From an uncultured Verrucomicrobiota bacterium (GTDB lineage Bacteria > Verrucomicrobiota > Kiritimatiellia > RFP12 > UBA1067): DNA of 8,679 nucleotides. Position numbers and translations under genes: made by a program. Positions 1 to 5,830 of the stretch are shown piece by piece. The notes beneath the pieces were generated by a model. The model was not told the DNA's origin, did not search any database, and worked only from the letters and a program-made list of their open reading frames with translations. The stretch's first letter is position 1, and each line of letters starts with the position of its first letter. The DNA is taken from the NCBI GenBank assembly GCA_946631345.1, contig CAMPAA010000132.1:1-8679 (forward strand). Reading direction: 5' to 3'.

Positions 1-99
1 TAGAAACGCAATCTTCAATCCGTACGACTGATGGATTTCTATGGAATAGAAAAGTAATCTTCGTTCCGTACGAAACAACCGTTTCTATTCCATAGAAAT
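1..99. repeat. Nested direct and inverted repeats downstream of the DUF58 gene
   Basis: Two layers of repetition are visible. A 27-bp direct repeat occurs at 1-27 and 47-73 with 23 of 27 matches and a 46-bp period; both copies share TAGAAA, AATCTTC and TCCGTACGA. An 18-bp perfect inverted repeat pairs 35-52 with 82-99. Each arm is also an interrupted palindrome, TTTCTAT-nnn-ATAGAAA. Inside the loop a second small stem pairs 60-64 (TTCGT) with 70-74 (ACGAA). On the minus strand this lies 38 bases past the DUF58 stop codon, so it could end or stabilise that transcript, although no T-run follows the stem. It could also be an operator for a gene beyond the window edge or the end of a longer array cut by the window. 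The first base already lies inside a repeat copy. No coding region was found in 1-136. Confidence 0.8.
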
Positions 100-136
100 T
101 CATGCGCCTATCTGGGCCTCATGGAAAGGCAAAACG

Positions 137-1021
137 CTAACGCTTGCGGGCGCGACGCTTGAACAGGCCCCTCACTTCGTTCACGTAGGGCCGCGTAGTT
201 GAGAGAGATATGTGATCGATGCCGCTTCTGCTCAGGAATTTCAGCAGTTCATCGCGCTCCTTGGCCGCCTGCTCCGCGAACGCCGCACGCACCCGCCTGT
301 CGGATGTGTCCACAAGCACAAGCTCGCCGGTCTCGGGATCCTCAAGCTCGGCAAGCCCCGCGTTCGGCAGCTCGCGCTCTGCGGGATCGTCCACCGCCAC
401 GCACACCACATCGTGCCGCCTCGCGACCACGCGCAGCAGCTTCTCGTAGCCGGAGTCCTGGAAGTCCGACACGAGGAACACCACGCAGCGGCGCTTCTGC
501 ACGCCGTTCAGGAAGCGTATCGCGCCAGCGATGTCCGTGCCGCCGGTGGCATCGTCCTCGGCGGCGAGGACTTCGCGCACTATCCGCATCACGGGTTGCC
601 GCCCCTTGCGAGGGGGGATGTACTTCACGATCCTGTCGGAAAACAGGACGAGGCCTATCTTGTCCTGGTTCTTGATTGCGGTGAGCGCAAGCAGGGCCGT
701 GACCTCTGCGGCGAGTTCGGCCTTGGAGCGCGCGACGCTGCCATACGACTGCGAGCCGGACACGTCCACAAGGAACAGCACGGTGAGTTCGCGCTCCTCG
801 CTGAAGCGCTTGATGAACGGCTGGCCGGTGCGCGCCGTCACGTTCCAGTCGATCGTGCGCACGTCGTCGCCAGGCACGTACGGGCGCACCTCGTCGAACT
901 CGACCCCCTGCCCCTTGAACGTGGAGTGGTAGTCGCCGCTCAGCTGGTCGTCGATCAGCCGGTTGGTGAGGATTCGTATCTTCCCCACCTTCGCCATCAG
1001 CTCTTTTACGTCAATCGCCAT
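137..1021 (-). CDS. DUF58 family protein with von Willebrand A-like fold
   Basis: The 294-residue product is a typical short, soluble DUF58 protein. The family signature is at residues 43-64, where DEVRPYVPGDDVR is followed by IDWN and TAR. A von Willebrand A-like domain follows. Its metal-site motif D86-V-S88-G-S90 is intact, with candidate partner residues T162 (in GGTD) and D186 (in VSDF). No membrane segment or signal peptide is seen, so it should be cytoplasmic or membrane-associated through partners. DUF58 proteins are usually encoded beside MoxR ATPases and are thought to act with them in protein or cofactor maturation; the substrate here is unknown. The ATG lies two bases after the moxR stop (TAA-AG-ATG) with no good Shine-Dalgarno sequence, which points to translational coupling. 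The C-terminus is strongly basic (RGLFKRRARKR). The batA/batB-type genes that often come next are not seen before the window ends. Confidence 0.93.
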   Translation of the reverse strand: MAIDVKELMAKVGKIRILTNRLIDDQLSGDYHSTFKGQGVEFDEVRPYVPGDDVRTIDWNVTARTGQPFIKRFSEERELTVLFLVDVSGSQSYGSVARSKAELAAEVTALLALTAIKNQDKIGLVLFSDRIVKYIPPRKGRQPVMRIVREVLAAEDDATGGTDIAGAIRFLNGVQKRRCVVFLVSDFQDSGYEKLLRVVARRHDVVCVAVDDPAERELPNAGLAELEDPETGELVLVDTSDRRVRAAFAEQAAKERDELLKFLSRSGIDHISLSTTRPYVNEVRGLFKRRARKR

Positions 1022-1023
1022 CT

Positions 1024-2013
1024 TTACGGCACTGGGATGACGGAGAGTATCCTGTCGATGATCTTGTCGCTCGTGACGCTCTCGGCCTCGGCCTCGTAGG
1101 TGAGCAGGATGCGGTGGCGGAGCACGTCGTGCACGACCTCCTTCACGTCCTGCGGCGTAGCGTATGCGCGGCCGTGGACGAGCGCGTTGGCGCGCGCCGC
1201 CTTGTTGAGCGCGAGCGTTGCGCGCGGCGACGCGCCGACCTGTATCTGTTCCTTCAGCTCCTCAAGGCCCTTAACCCTGTCGGGTTCGCGCGTTGCGAAG
1301 ACGATGTCGAGAATGTAGTCGCCCACCTTCTCGTCGCAGTACACCTCCTTCAGCGTCTCGCGCAGCGAGGTGATGGCCTCCGGCGTGGCGACGGTGTTCG
1401 CCTCGGGTGCCTTCGCGCTCGTCGCGAAACGCTCCATGATCCGGCGTTCGTCGGCTTTCGACGGCGTCTCGACAAGGCACTTGAACATGAAGCGGTCCAC
1501 CTGCGCCTCGGGAAGCGGATACGTGCCCTCCTGCTCTATCGGGTTCTGCGTAGCCAGCACCAGGAACGGGCTGGGCAGCCGGTACGTCTCGTCGCCGATC
1601 GTCACCTGCCGCTCCTGCATGGACTCCAGCAGCGCGCTCTGCACCTTTGCGGGCGCGCGGTTGATCTCGTCCGCCAGCAGCAGGTTCGTGAACACCGGCC
1701 CCTTCTTCGGCGTGAACTCACCCGTCTTCTGCGAGTACACGAGCGTGCCCACTACGTCGGCCGGAAGCAGGTCAGGGGTGAACGATATGCGCTTGAAATC
1801 GAGCCCGAGCGCCTTCGCGAGAGTGTTCACGCTTAAGGTCTTGGCGAGTCCGGGCACGCCCTCGAGAAGTATGTGCCCGTCCGTGACGAGCGCAAGTATG
1901 AGCCTGTCGATAAGCTTCTCCTGGCCGACGATGACCTTGCCGACCTCATCGCGTATCTTCGTAACCAGCTCCGCCTGTGCGGCGATCTTGTTTGTCTGTG
2001 TCTGCAGATCCAT
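1024..2013 (-). CDS. moxR: MoxR family AAA+ ATPase
   Basis: The 329-residue product is a full-length MoxR-type AAA+ ATPase. Walker A is G52-V-P-G-L-A-K-T59. Walker B is LLLADEINR at 111-119, followed by the family-typical QSALLESMQERQVT. Sensor 1 is in LATQNPIEQEGTYPLPEAQ around N157, and a sensor 2 arginine is in GASPRATLAL (R264). The C-terminal lid domain ends at PVP. MoxR ATPases use ATP hydrolysis as chaperones for metal-cofactor insertion or complex assembly, generally paired with VWA or DUF58 proteins, and the next gene is exactly that partner. The start ATG has an AGGGAG ribosome binding site at 2023-2028, nine bases upstream. The gene sits 22 bp after the pyrH stop and 2 bp before the DUF58 start, so all three are probably one transcript. 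Function-specific subfamily (for example RavA, APE2220 or MoxR proper) cannot be decided from the sequence alone. Confidence 0.95.
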   Translation of the reverse strand: MDLQTQTNKIAAQAELVTKIRDEVGKVIVGQEKLIDRLILALVTDGHILLEGVPGLAKTLSVNTLAKALGLDFKRISFTPDLLPADVVGTLVYSQKTGEFTPKKGPVFTNLLLADEINRAPAKVQSALLESMQERQVTIGDETYRLPSPFLVLATQNPIEQEGTYPLPEAQVDRFMFKCLVETPSKADERRIMERFATSAKAPEANTVATPEAITSLRETLKEVYCDEKVGDYILDIVFATREPDRVKGLEELKEQIQVGASPRATLALNKAARANALVHGRAYATPQDVKEVVHDVLRHRILLTYEAEAESVTSDKIIDRILSVIPVP

Positions 2014-2035
2014 GTTTATCGATCTCCCTGTTAAA

Positions 2036-2761
2036 TTACTTGTCCGTCACGAGCGTGCCTACGGCATCGCCCTTCACCACGCGCTCCAGCGCGTTCCCGT
2101 CGAAGAAGTTGAACACCACGATCGGTATCTCGTTGTCCATGCAGAGCGCGAACGCGGCGGAGTCCATCACCTTGAGCCGCTTCTCGAGCGCGGTCTCGTA
2201 CCTGAGCGAGCCGTACTTCTTGGCCTTTGGATCCTTCATCGGGTCCGCCGTGTAGATTCCGTCCACCTTTGTCGCCTTCAGCAGGGCGTCCGCGCCGATC
2301 TCGCTCGCGCGCAGGGCGGCGGCGGAGTCGGTGGAGAAGTACGGGTTGCCGGTGCCGCCCGCGAAGATGCAAACGCGCCCCTTCTCGAAATGGCGGATCG
2401 CCTTGCGCTGGATGAACGGCTCGGCGAGCTTCGGCATGTCGATGGCCGTCATAACGCGCGTCGGCACGCCTATCGACTCGAGCGCGTTCATCATCGCAAG
2501 CCCGTTGATGATCGTGGCGAGCATGCCCATCGAATCGCCCGTCACGCGGTTCACTCCCTTGCCGGCGCCGGAGAGCCCCCGGAAGATGTTGCCGCCACCG
2601 AGCACTATGCCGACCTCGCAGCCGAGGCAGTGTATCTTCTTAACCCGCGCCGCCATGAACGCGAGGCGTTCAGGGTCTATGCACTCCCCGGTCTCGCGGT
2701 TGGCGAGCACCTCGCCGGAGAGTTTCAGCAGGATACGCTTGAACTTCAGTTTCCTCTTCAT
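2036..2761 (-). CDS. pyrH: Uridylate kinase (UMP kinase)
   Basis: The product converts UMP and ATP to UDP and ADP, the first committed phosphorylation for UTP and CTP synthesis in the cytoplasm. With ATG at 2761 it has 241 residues, the usual size of the hexameric bacterial enzyme. Family motifs run in order: KRILLKLSGE (8-17), the glycine-rich GGGNIFRG (55-62), D77 in the DSMGMLATIIN helix, GGTGNPYFSTD (135-145), KVDGIYTADP (165-174) and VMDSAAFALC (198-207). An in-frame ATG at 2797 would add 12 residues (MICGAGCRTIRG) unlike the family and would overlap the -35 box, so 2761 is preferred. Only weak ribosome-binding complementarity precedes it. The gene heads an operon with moxR and DUF58; it is not beside tsf or frr, its common neighbours. 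The product call is secure; the start is likely. Confidence 0.96.
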   Translation of the reverse strand: MKRKLKFKRILLKLSGEVLANRETGECIDPERLAFMAARVKKIHCLGCEVGIVLGGGNIFRGLSGAGKGVNRVTGDSMGMLATIINGLAMMNALESIGVPTRVMTAIDMPKLAEPFIQRKAIRHFEKGRVCIFAGGTGNPYFSTDSAAALRASEIGADALLKATKVDGIYTADPMKDPKAKKYGSLRYETALEKRLKVMDSAAFALCMDNEIPIVVFNFFDGNALERVVKGDAVGTLVTDK

Positions 2762-2768
2762 GCCGCGT

Positions 2769-2797
2769 ATTGTACGACATCCCGCCCCGCAAATCAA
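2769..2797 (-). promoter_or_regulatory. Sigma-70-type promoter of pyrH, predicted leaderless
   Basis: Read on the minus strand, TTGATT (2792-2797) is followed by a 17-bp spacer and TACAAT (2769-2774). These match the consensus hexamers at 4 and 5 of 6 positions. The usual start point about seven bases downstream falls at 2761-2763, on or next to the A of the pyrH ATG at 2761, so the mRNA would have essentially no 5' leader. No competing promoter was seen between this and the gene. Confidence 0.6.
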
Positions 2798-2850
2798 GCA
2801 CCCCGTAGATTGGCCCGGACGGGCGGAAATCTCGCCGCCGCATTTTTCGC

Positions 2851-2879
2851 TTGTTCCCGAACGCCGAAAAAGGTATAAT
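2851..2879 (+). promoter_or_regulatory. Sigma-70-type promoter of the V-ATPase operon
   Basis: A perfect TATAAT (2874-2879) lies 17 bp after TTGTTC (2851-2856), a weaker -35 box. Transcription would begin near 2886 and give a leader of about 40 bases. That leader carries GGAGAG at 2912-2917, nine bases before the ATG at 2927. This promoter points away from the pyrH promoter, and the two -35 boxes are 53 bp apart, so a regulator binding between them could affect both operons. Confidence 0.65.
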
Positions 2880-2926
2880 CACCCCTTGTTTTTTACGTAC
2901 AGAACACGCACGGAGAGAAAATTGAC

Positions 2927-3502
2927 ATGGCGGAGGAACTTCAGAGCCTTATCGAGAAAATCAACCGCGACGGCGTAGAGAAAGCCGCCGCAGAGGCCGA
3001 ACGCATAGTGGCTGCGGCAAAGGAGCAGGCAGCAGCCACGGTAAAGGCGGCAAAGGAGCAGGCAGAGAAATCCGCCGCATCCGCTAAGGAAGAGGCGGCC
3101 CTCGCAACAGAACGCGCGAAGGAGACGCTTCGGCAGGCCGCGCGCGATGCCGTAATCTCCGTGCAGGAAGCCGTACAGAAACTCCTGGAACGGCTGCTCG
3201 CCGCCGACGTGGAGGCCGCGCTCGCCACACCGGAGACTGCGGCGGCGGTCGCCGGCGACGCCGTAAAGCAGCTTTCGGGCACAGGCGAAATCTCCGCCGC
3301 GCCGAAGCTCGTGGAGGCCATCCGCGCCCAGCTCGCCGCCAAGCCGTCCTTCACCGTAGTGCTGGATGACACGCTCGGTTCGGGCTTCACCGTGAAGCAG
3401 GATGGCGGCCGCGTAGAGCACGACTTCACCGGCAAGACGGTCGCGGCGGAGCTCGCCAAGCGCCTCCGTCCCGATCTCGCCGCGCTGATGACCGAGGCGT
3501 AA
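2927..3502 (+). CDS. atpE: V/A-type ATPase subunit E (peripheral stalk)
   Basis: The 191-residue product fits V-type ATPase subunit E, which with its stalk partner forms the peripheral stalk holding the A3B3 head against rotation. Residues about 8-95 are a long Ala/Glu/Lys-rich helix predicted to be a coiled coil. Residues about 96-191 form the globular C-terminal domain that caps the head. Its end, LGSGFTVKQDGGRVEHDF and then AELAKRLRPDLAALM, matches the family-typical GF-V-GG-V-DF and final helix pattern. There is no signal peptide. A good GGAGAG ribosome binding site supports the start. It is the first gene of the ATPase operon and is followed after 9 bp by the DUF2764 gene. An 18-bp direct repeat inside the coiled-coil region (3014-3064) duplicates AAKEQA. 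The name atpE here means the V-type E subunit, not the F-type c subunit. Confidence 0.9.
   Translation: MAEELQSLIEKINRDGVEKAAAEAERIVAAAKEQAAATVKAAKEQAEKSAASAKEEAALATERAKETLRQAARDAVISVQEAVQKLLERLLAADVEAALATPETAAAVAGDAVKQLSGTGEISAAPKLVEAIRAQLAAKPSFTVVLDDTLGSGFTVKQDGGRVEHDFTGKTVAAELAKRLRPDLAALMTEA
3014..3064 (+). repeat. 18-bp direct repeat inside the subunit E coiled coil
   Basis: The same 18 bases (GCGGCAAAGGAGCAGGCA) occur at 3014-3031 and 3047-3064. The offset is 33 bp, which is eleven codons. Both copies encode AAKEQA. An eleven-residue period is a hendecad, the repeat of right-handed coiled coils known from A/V-ATPase peripheral stalks. The identical DNA suggests a fairly recent in-frame duplication, though low-complexity codon choice could add to the match. 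Confidence 0.7.
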
Positions 3503-3511
3503 GGCAAGGAA

Positions 3512-3982
3512 ATGTCGATCGACTACATCGTATCGTCGCTCCAGCCGCTCGTTTTCGACGGCCCCGCTCCATATACGTGGGAGCGATTCGCCGAGATCGC
3601 ACCGGAAGGCTTTATCGCCGAGGACGGCTCGTTCGCCGCCCCGCCGCGCTGGCGCGACCTTGAAACGCAGCTGCGCAACGCCATGGCTGTCGCGCGAGGC
3701 GGCGAGAGGTTCCGCAGGCAGGCTTCAGGATGCGACCTCTACTGGCAGGGCCGCGTGGCAGCGGCATTCCAGGAGAAGGATCCTCTCAGACGAGAGACGC
3801 TCCTCGACAGGGTTTGGTGGGACGCCGCAGGCGAGCTCACCCCGGCCTCCTCTCCGCTTTCGCGCGGTGCGCTCGAAACCTACGCCATCCGACTTCAGAT
3901 TCTCATCAGGCGCAACCGCATTTCCAAAGATGCGGGCGATGCCATCTTCGGCCGCCTAACCGCAGCCGCCGAGACAGTTTAA
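3512..3982 (+). CDS. DUF2764 family protein of the V-ATPase operon
   Basis: The 156-residue product has the start (MSIDYIVSSLQPLVFD) and the C-terminal block (residues 91-133, with LLDRVWWDAAGELT and then ALETYAIRLQIL) that I associate with DUF2764. This family is encoded between subunits E and A in bacterial V-ATPase operons such as that of Chlamydia. The position is where archaeal operons carry subunit C, the socket joining the central stalk to the membrane ring, so it may be the counterpart of subunit C; that is inference. It appears short for such a role, and the middle of the family's sequence may be missing. It is soluble, with no signal peptide or membrane segment. The upstream stop codon overlaps a TAAGG ribosome binding site (3500-3504) seven bases before this ATG, so the two genes are likely coupled. 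The subunit A gene follows after 20 bp. Confidence 0.75.
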   Translation: MSIDYIVSSLQPLVFDGPAPYTWERFAEIAPEGFIAEDGSFAAPPRWRDLETQLRNAMAVARGGERFRRQASGCDLYWQGRVAAAFQEKDPLRRETLLDRVWWDAAGELTPASSPLSRGALETYAIRLQILIRRNRISKDAGDAIFGRLTAAAETV

Positions 3983-4002
3983 CGCACAAACAAATCCGCA
4001 CC

Positions 4003-5772
4003 ATGAAATCAACTGGAAAAATAGTCGCAGTCAACGGAAACATGATTACGGTGGCCTTCTCCGGCGCCGTCGCGCAGAACGAGGTGGGCTACGCCCTGCT
4101 CGGCGACAAGAGGCTCATGGCCGAGATCGTACGCGTGCGCGGCTCCCGCTGCGACATGCAGGTGTTCGACTCTACGGCCGATCTTGAGGTGGACGGCTCC
4201 GTGGAGTTCACCGGCGACCTGCTCGCCGCCGAACTCGGTCCGGGAATGCTCACGCAGGTGTACGACGGCCTCCAGAACCCGCTCGCCGAACTCGCGGAGG
4301 AGGCCGGCAAGGTGTCAAAGGAGGCTGCGTTCTTCCTCCAGCGCGGAATGTACCTGCCTGGGCTTCCGCGCGACCGCAAGTGGGATTGGCACCCGACGGC
4401 AGCGGTCGGCCAGCGCATCACCGCAGGCGAACCGCTCGGCTGGGTCACCGAAGGCATCTTCGACGGCAAGACGATGCCGGGCCACAAGATCATGGCGCCA
4501 TTCGCGCTACGAGGCGTGTTCACCGTCAAGTCTCTCGCTCCGGCCGGCGACTACACGGTCACTGATACCATCGCCACGCTCACCGACGCCGACGGGAAGG
4601 ACGTTGCCGTGCAGATGATGCAGCGCTGGCCGGTGAAGGTGCCTATCAAGTGCTTCACGGAGCGCCTTGAGCCGACCGAGACCCTTGAGACCACCGTGCG
4701 CACAATCGATACGTTCTTCCCGGTCGCAGTCGGCGGCACGTACTGCATTCCGGGGCCGTTCGGCGCAGGCAAGACGGTGCTCCAGCAGACGACCGCGCGC
4801 TACGCGAAGGTCGATATCGTGATATCCGCGGCCTGCGGAGAGCGGGCGGGCGAGGTCGTGGAGACGCTCAAGGAGTTTCCGGAGATCATCGACCCGAAGA
4901 CCGGCCAGTCGCTGATGAAGCGCACCATCATAATCTGCAACACGTCCTCGATGCCGGTCGCATCGCGCGAAGCGTCGGTGTACACCGCAGTGACCCTCGC
5001 CGAGTACTTCCGCCAGATGGGCCTCAACGTGCTCGTCCTCGCAGACTCCACGTCGCGCTGGGCGCAGGCCATGCGCGAGCTTTCCGGGCGCCTTGAGGAG
5101 ATTCCGGGCGAAGAGGCGTTCCCGGCATACCTCGAATCGCGCATCGCCGCCTTCTACGAGCGCGCGGGACGCGTCAGGCTCAAGGATGGCTCCATCGGCT
5201 CCGTCACCATCGGCGGAACTGTATCGCCCGCAGGCGGCAACTTCGACGAGCCAGTAACCCAGGCCACGCTCAAGGTGGTCGGCGGCTTCCACGGCCTCTC
5301 CCGTGCCCGTTCCGACGCCCGCCGCTATCCGGCCATCGACCCGCTCGACTCGTGGAGCCACTACAGCTCAGTCATCGAGCAGGACCGCGTGGAGAAGGCC
5401 CGCGCCATTCTGCGCAAGGGCAACGAGATCGGGCAGATGATGAAGGTCGTGGGTGAGGAGGGAACCTCGCTCGATGACTTCACCACATACCTCAAGGCGG
5501 AGTTCCTTGATGCCGTATATCTCCAGCAGAACGCCTTCTCGGATTCGGACGCCTCCACACCCGTCGAGCGTCAGCGCATCATGTTCGACGTTGTCGAGAA
5601 GGTGCTCTTGTCCGACTACACGTTCACGGAGAAGGACGATACCCGCCGCTTCTTCATGGATCTGCAGCAGACGTTCATCGACTGGAACGACAAGCGGATG
5701 GACGCTCCAGAGTTTGCCGCACTGCGCGACTCGCTCCTCTCAAAAGTCGCAGCCGCCACCGTCGAGCGGTAG
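4003..5772 (+). CDS. atpA: V/A-type ATPase catalytic subunit A
   Basis: The 589-residue product is the catalytic A subunit of a V/A-type ATPase, which hydrolyses or makes ATP coupled to H+ or Na+ movement. The N-terminal barrel (1-70) starts KSTGKIVAVNGNMITV. The 'non-homologous' insertion typical of A subunits spans about 115-185 (LPRDRKWDWHP, GIFDGKTMPGHKIMAP). The P-loop is G251-PFGAGK257-T-V259, with alanine where GPFGSGKT is common. The catalytic GER motif is at 279-281, and Walker B/ADSTSRWAQAMRE is at 347-359. GTVSPAGGNFDEPVTQ follows at 405-420. The length is normal and no frame break is seen. The ATG at 4003 is chosen because the longer open frame upstream lacks family similarity and overlaps DUF2764. 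Its leader (3983-4002) is A/C-rich with no Shine-Dalgarno sequence. The subunit B, D, I and K genes expected next are absent; a convergent gene begins 58 bp downstream. Confidence 0.97.
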   Translation: MKSTGKIVAVNGNMITVAFSGAVAQNEVGYALLGDKRLMAEIVRVRGSRCDMQVFDSTADLEVDGSVEFTGDLLAAELGPGMLTQVYDGLQNPLAELAEEAGKVSKEAAFFLQRGMYLPGLPRDRKWDWHPTAAVGQRITAGEPLGWVTEGIFDGKTMPGHKIMAPFALRGVFTVKSLAPAGDYTVTDTIATLTDADGKDVAVQMMQRWPVKVPIKCFTERLEPTETLETTVRTIDTFFPVAVGGTYCIPGPFGAGKTVLQQTTARYAKVDIVISAACGERAGEVVETLKEFPEIIDPKTGQSLMKRTIIICNTSSMPVASREASVYTAVTLAEYFRQMGLNVLVLADSTSRWAQAMRELSGRLEEIPGEEAFPAYLESRIAAFYERAGRVRLKDGSIGSVTIGGTVSPAGGNFDEPVTQATLKVVGGFHGLSRARSDARRYPAIDPLDSWSHYSSVIEQDRVEKARAILRKGNEIGQMMKVVGEEGTSLDDFTTYLKAEFLDAVYLQQNAFSDSDASTPVERQRIMFDVVEKVLLSDYTFTEKDDTRRFFMDLQQTFIDWNDKRMDAPEFAALRDSLLSKVAAATVER

Positions 5773-5796
5773 CGGCTGCTTCCATGGCCGGCAGGT

Positions 5797-5813
5797 CGGG
5801 CGCGGAGCGCCCG
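5797..5813. terminator. GC-rich hairpin between convergent genes
   Basis: CGGGCGC (5797-5803), the loop GGA, and GCGCCCG (5807-5813) form a 7-bp perfect stem midway between the stops of subunit A (5772) and the oxidoreductase (5831). It could serve both directions. There is no T-run on either strand, so it is not a textbook intrinsic terminator. Confidence 0.45.
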
Positions 5814-5830
5814 CCCCCAGTCACGCGAGG

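Noticed and set aside
212..1099. 295-codon plus-strand open frame opposite DUF58
   Set aside because: It lies antisense to a clear DUF58 gene, has His/Arg/Leu-rich low-information composition and no recognisable motif; long antisense frames are expected in GC-rich coding DNA.
2762..2797. Upstream start of pyrH at 2797
   Set aside because: It adds residues unlike the family and would place the start codon within the -35 hexamer of the best promoter.
1370..2878. 502-codon plus-strand open frame opposite moxR and pyrH
   Set aside because: It crosses two well-supported opposite-strand genes and their promoter and shows no family motif, so it is a shadow.
4507..5361. 284-codon minus-strand open frame opposite subunit A
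   Set aside because: It covers the most conserved part of the ATPase catalytic domain; composition is Arg/His-rich and no motif is seen.
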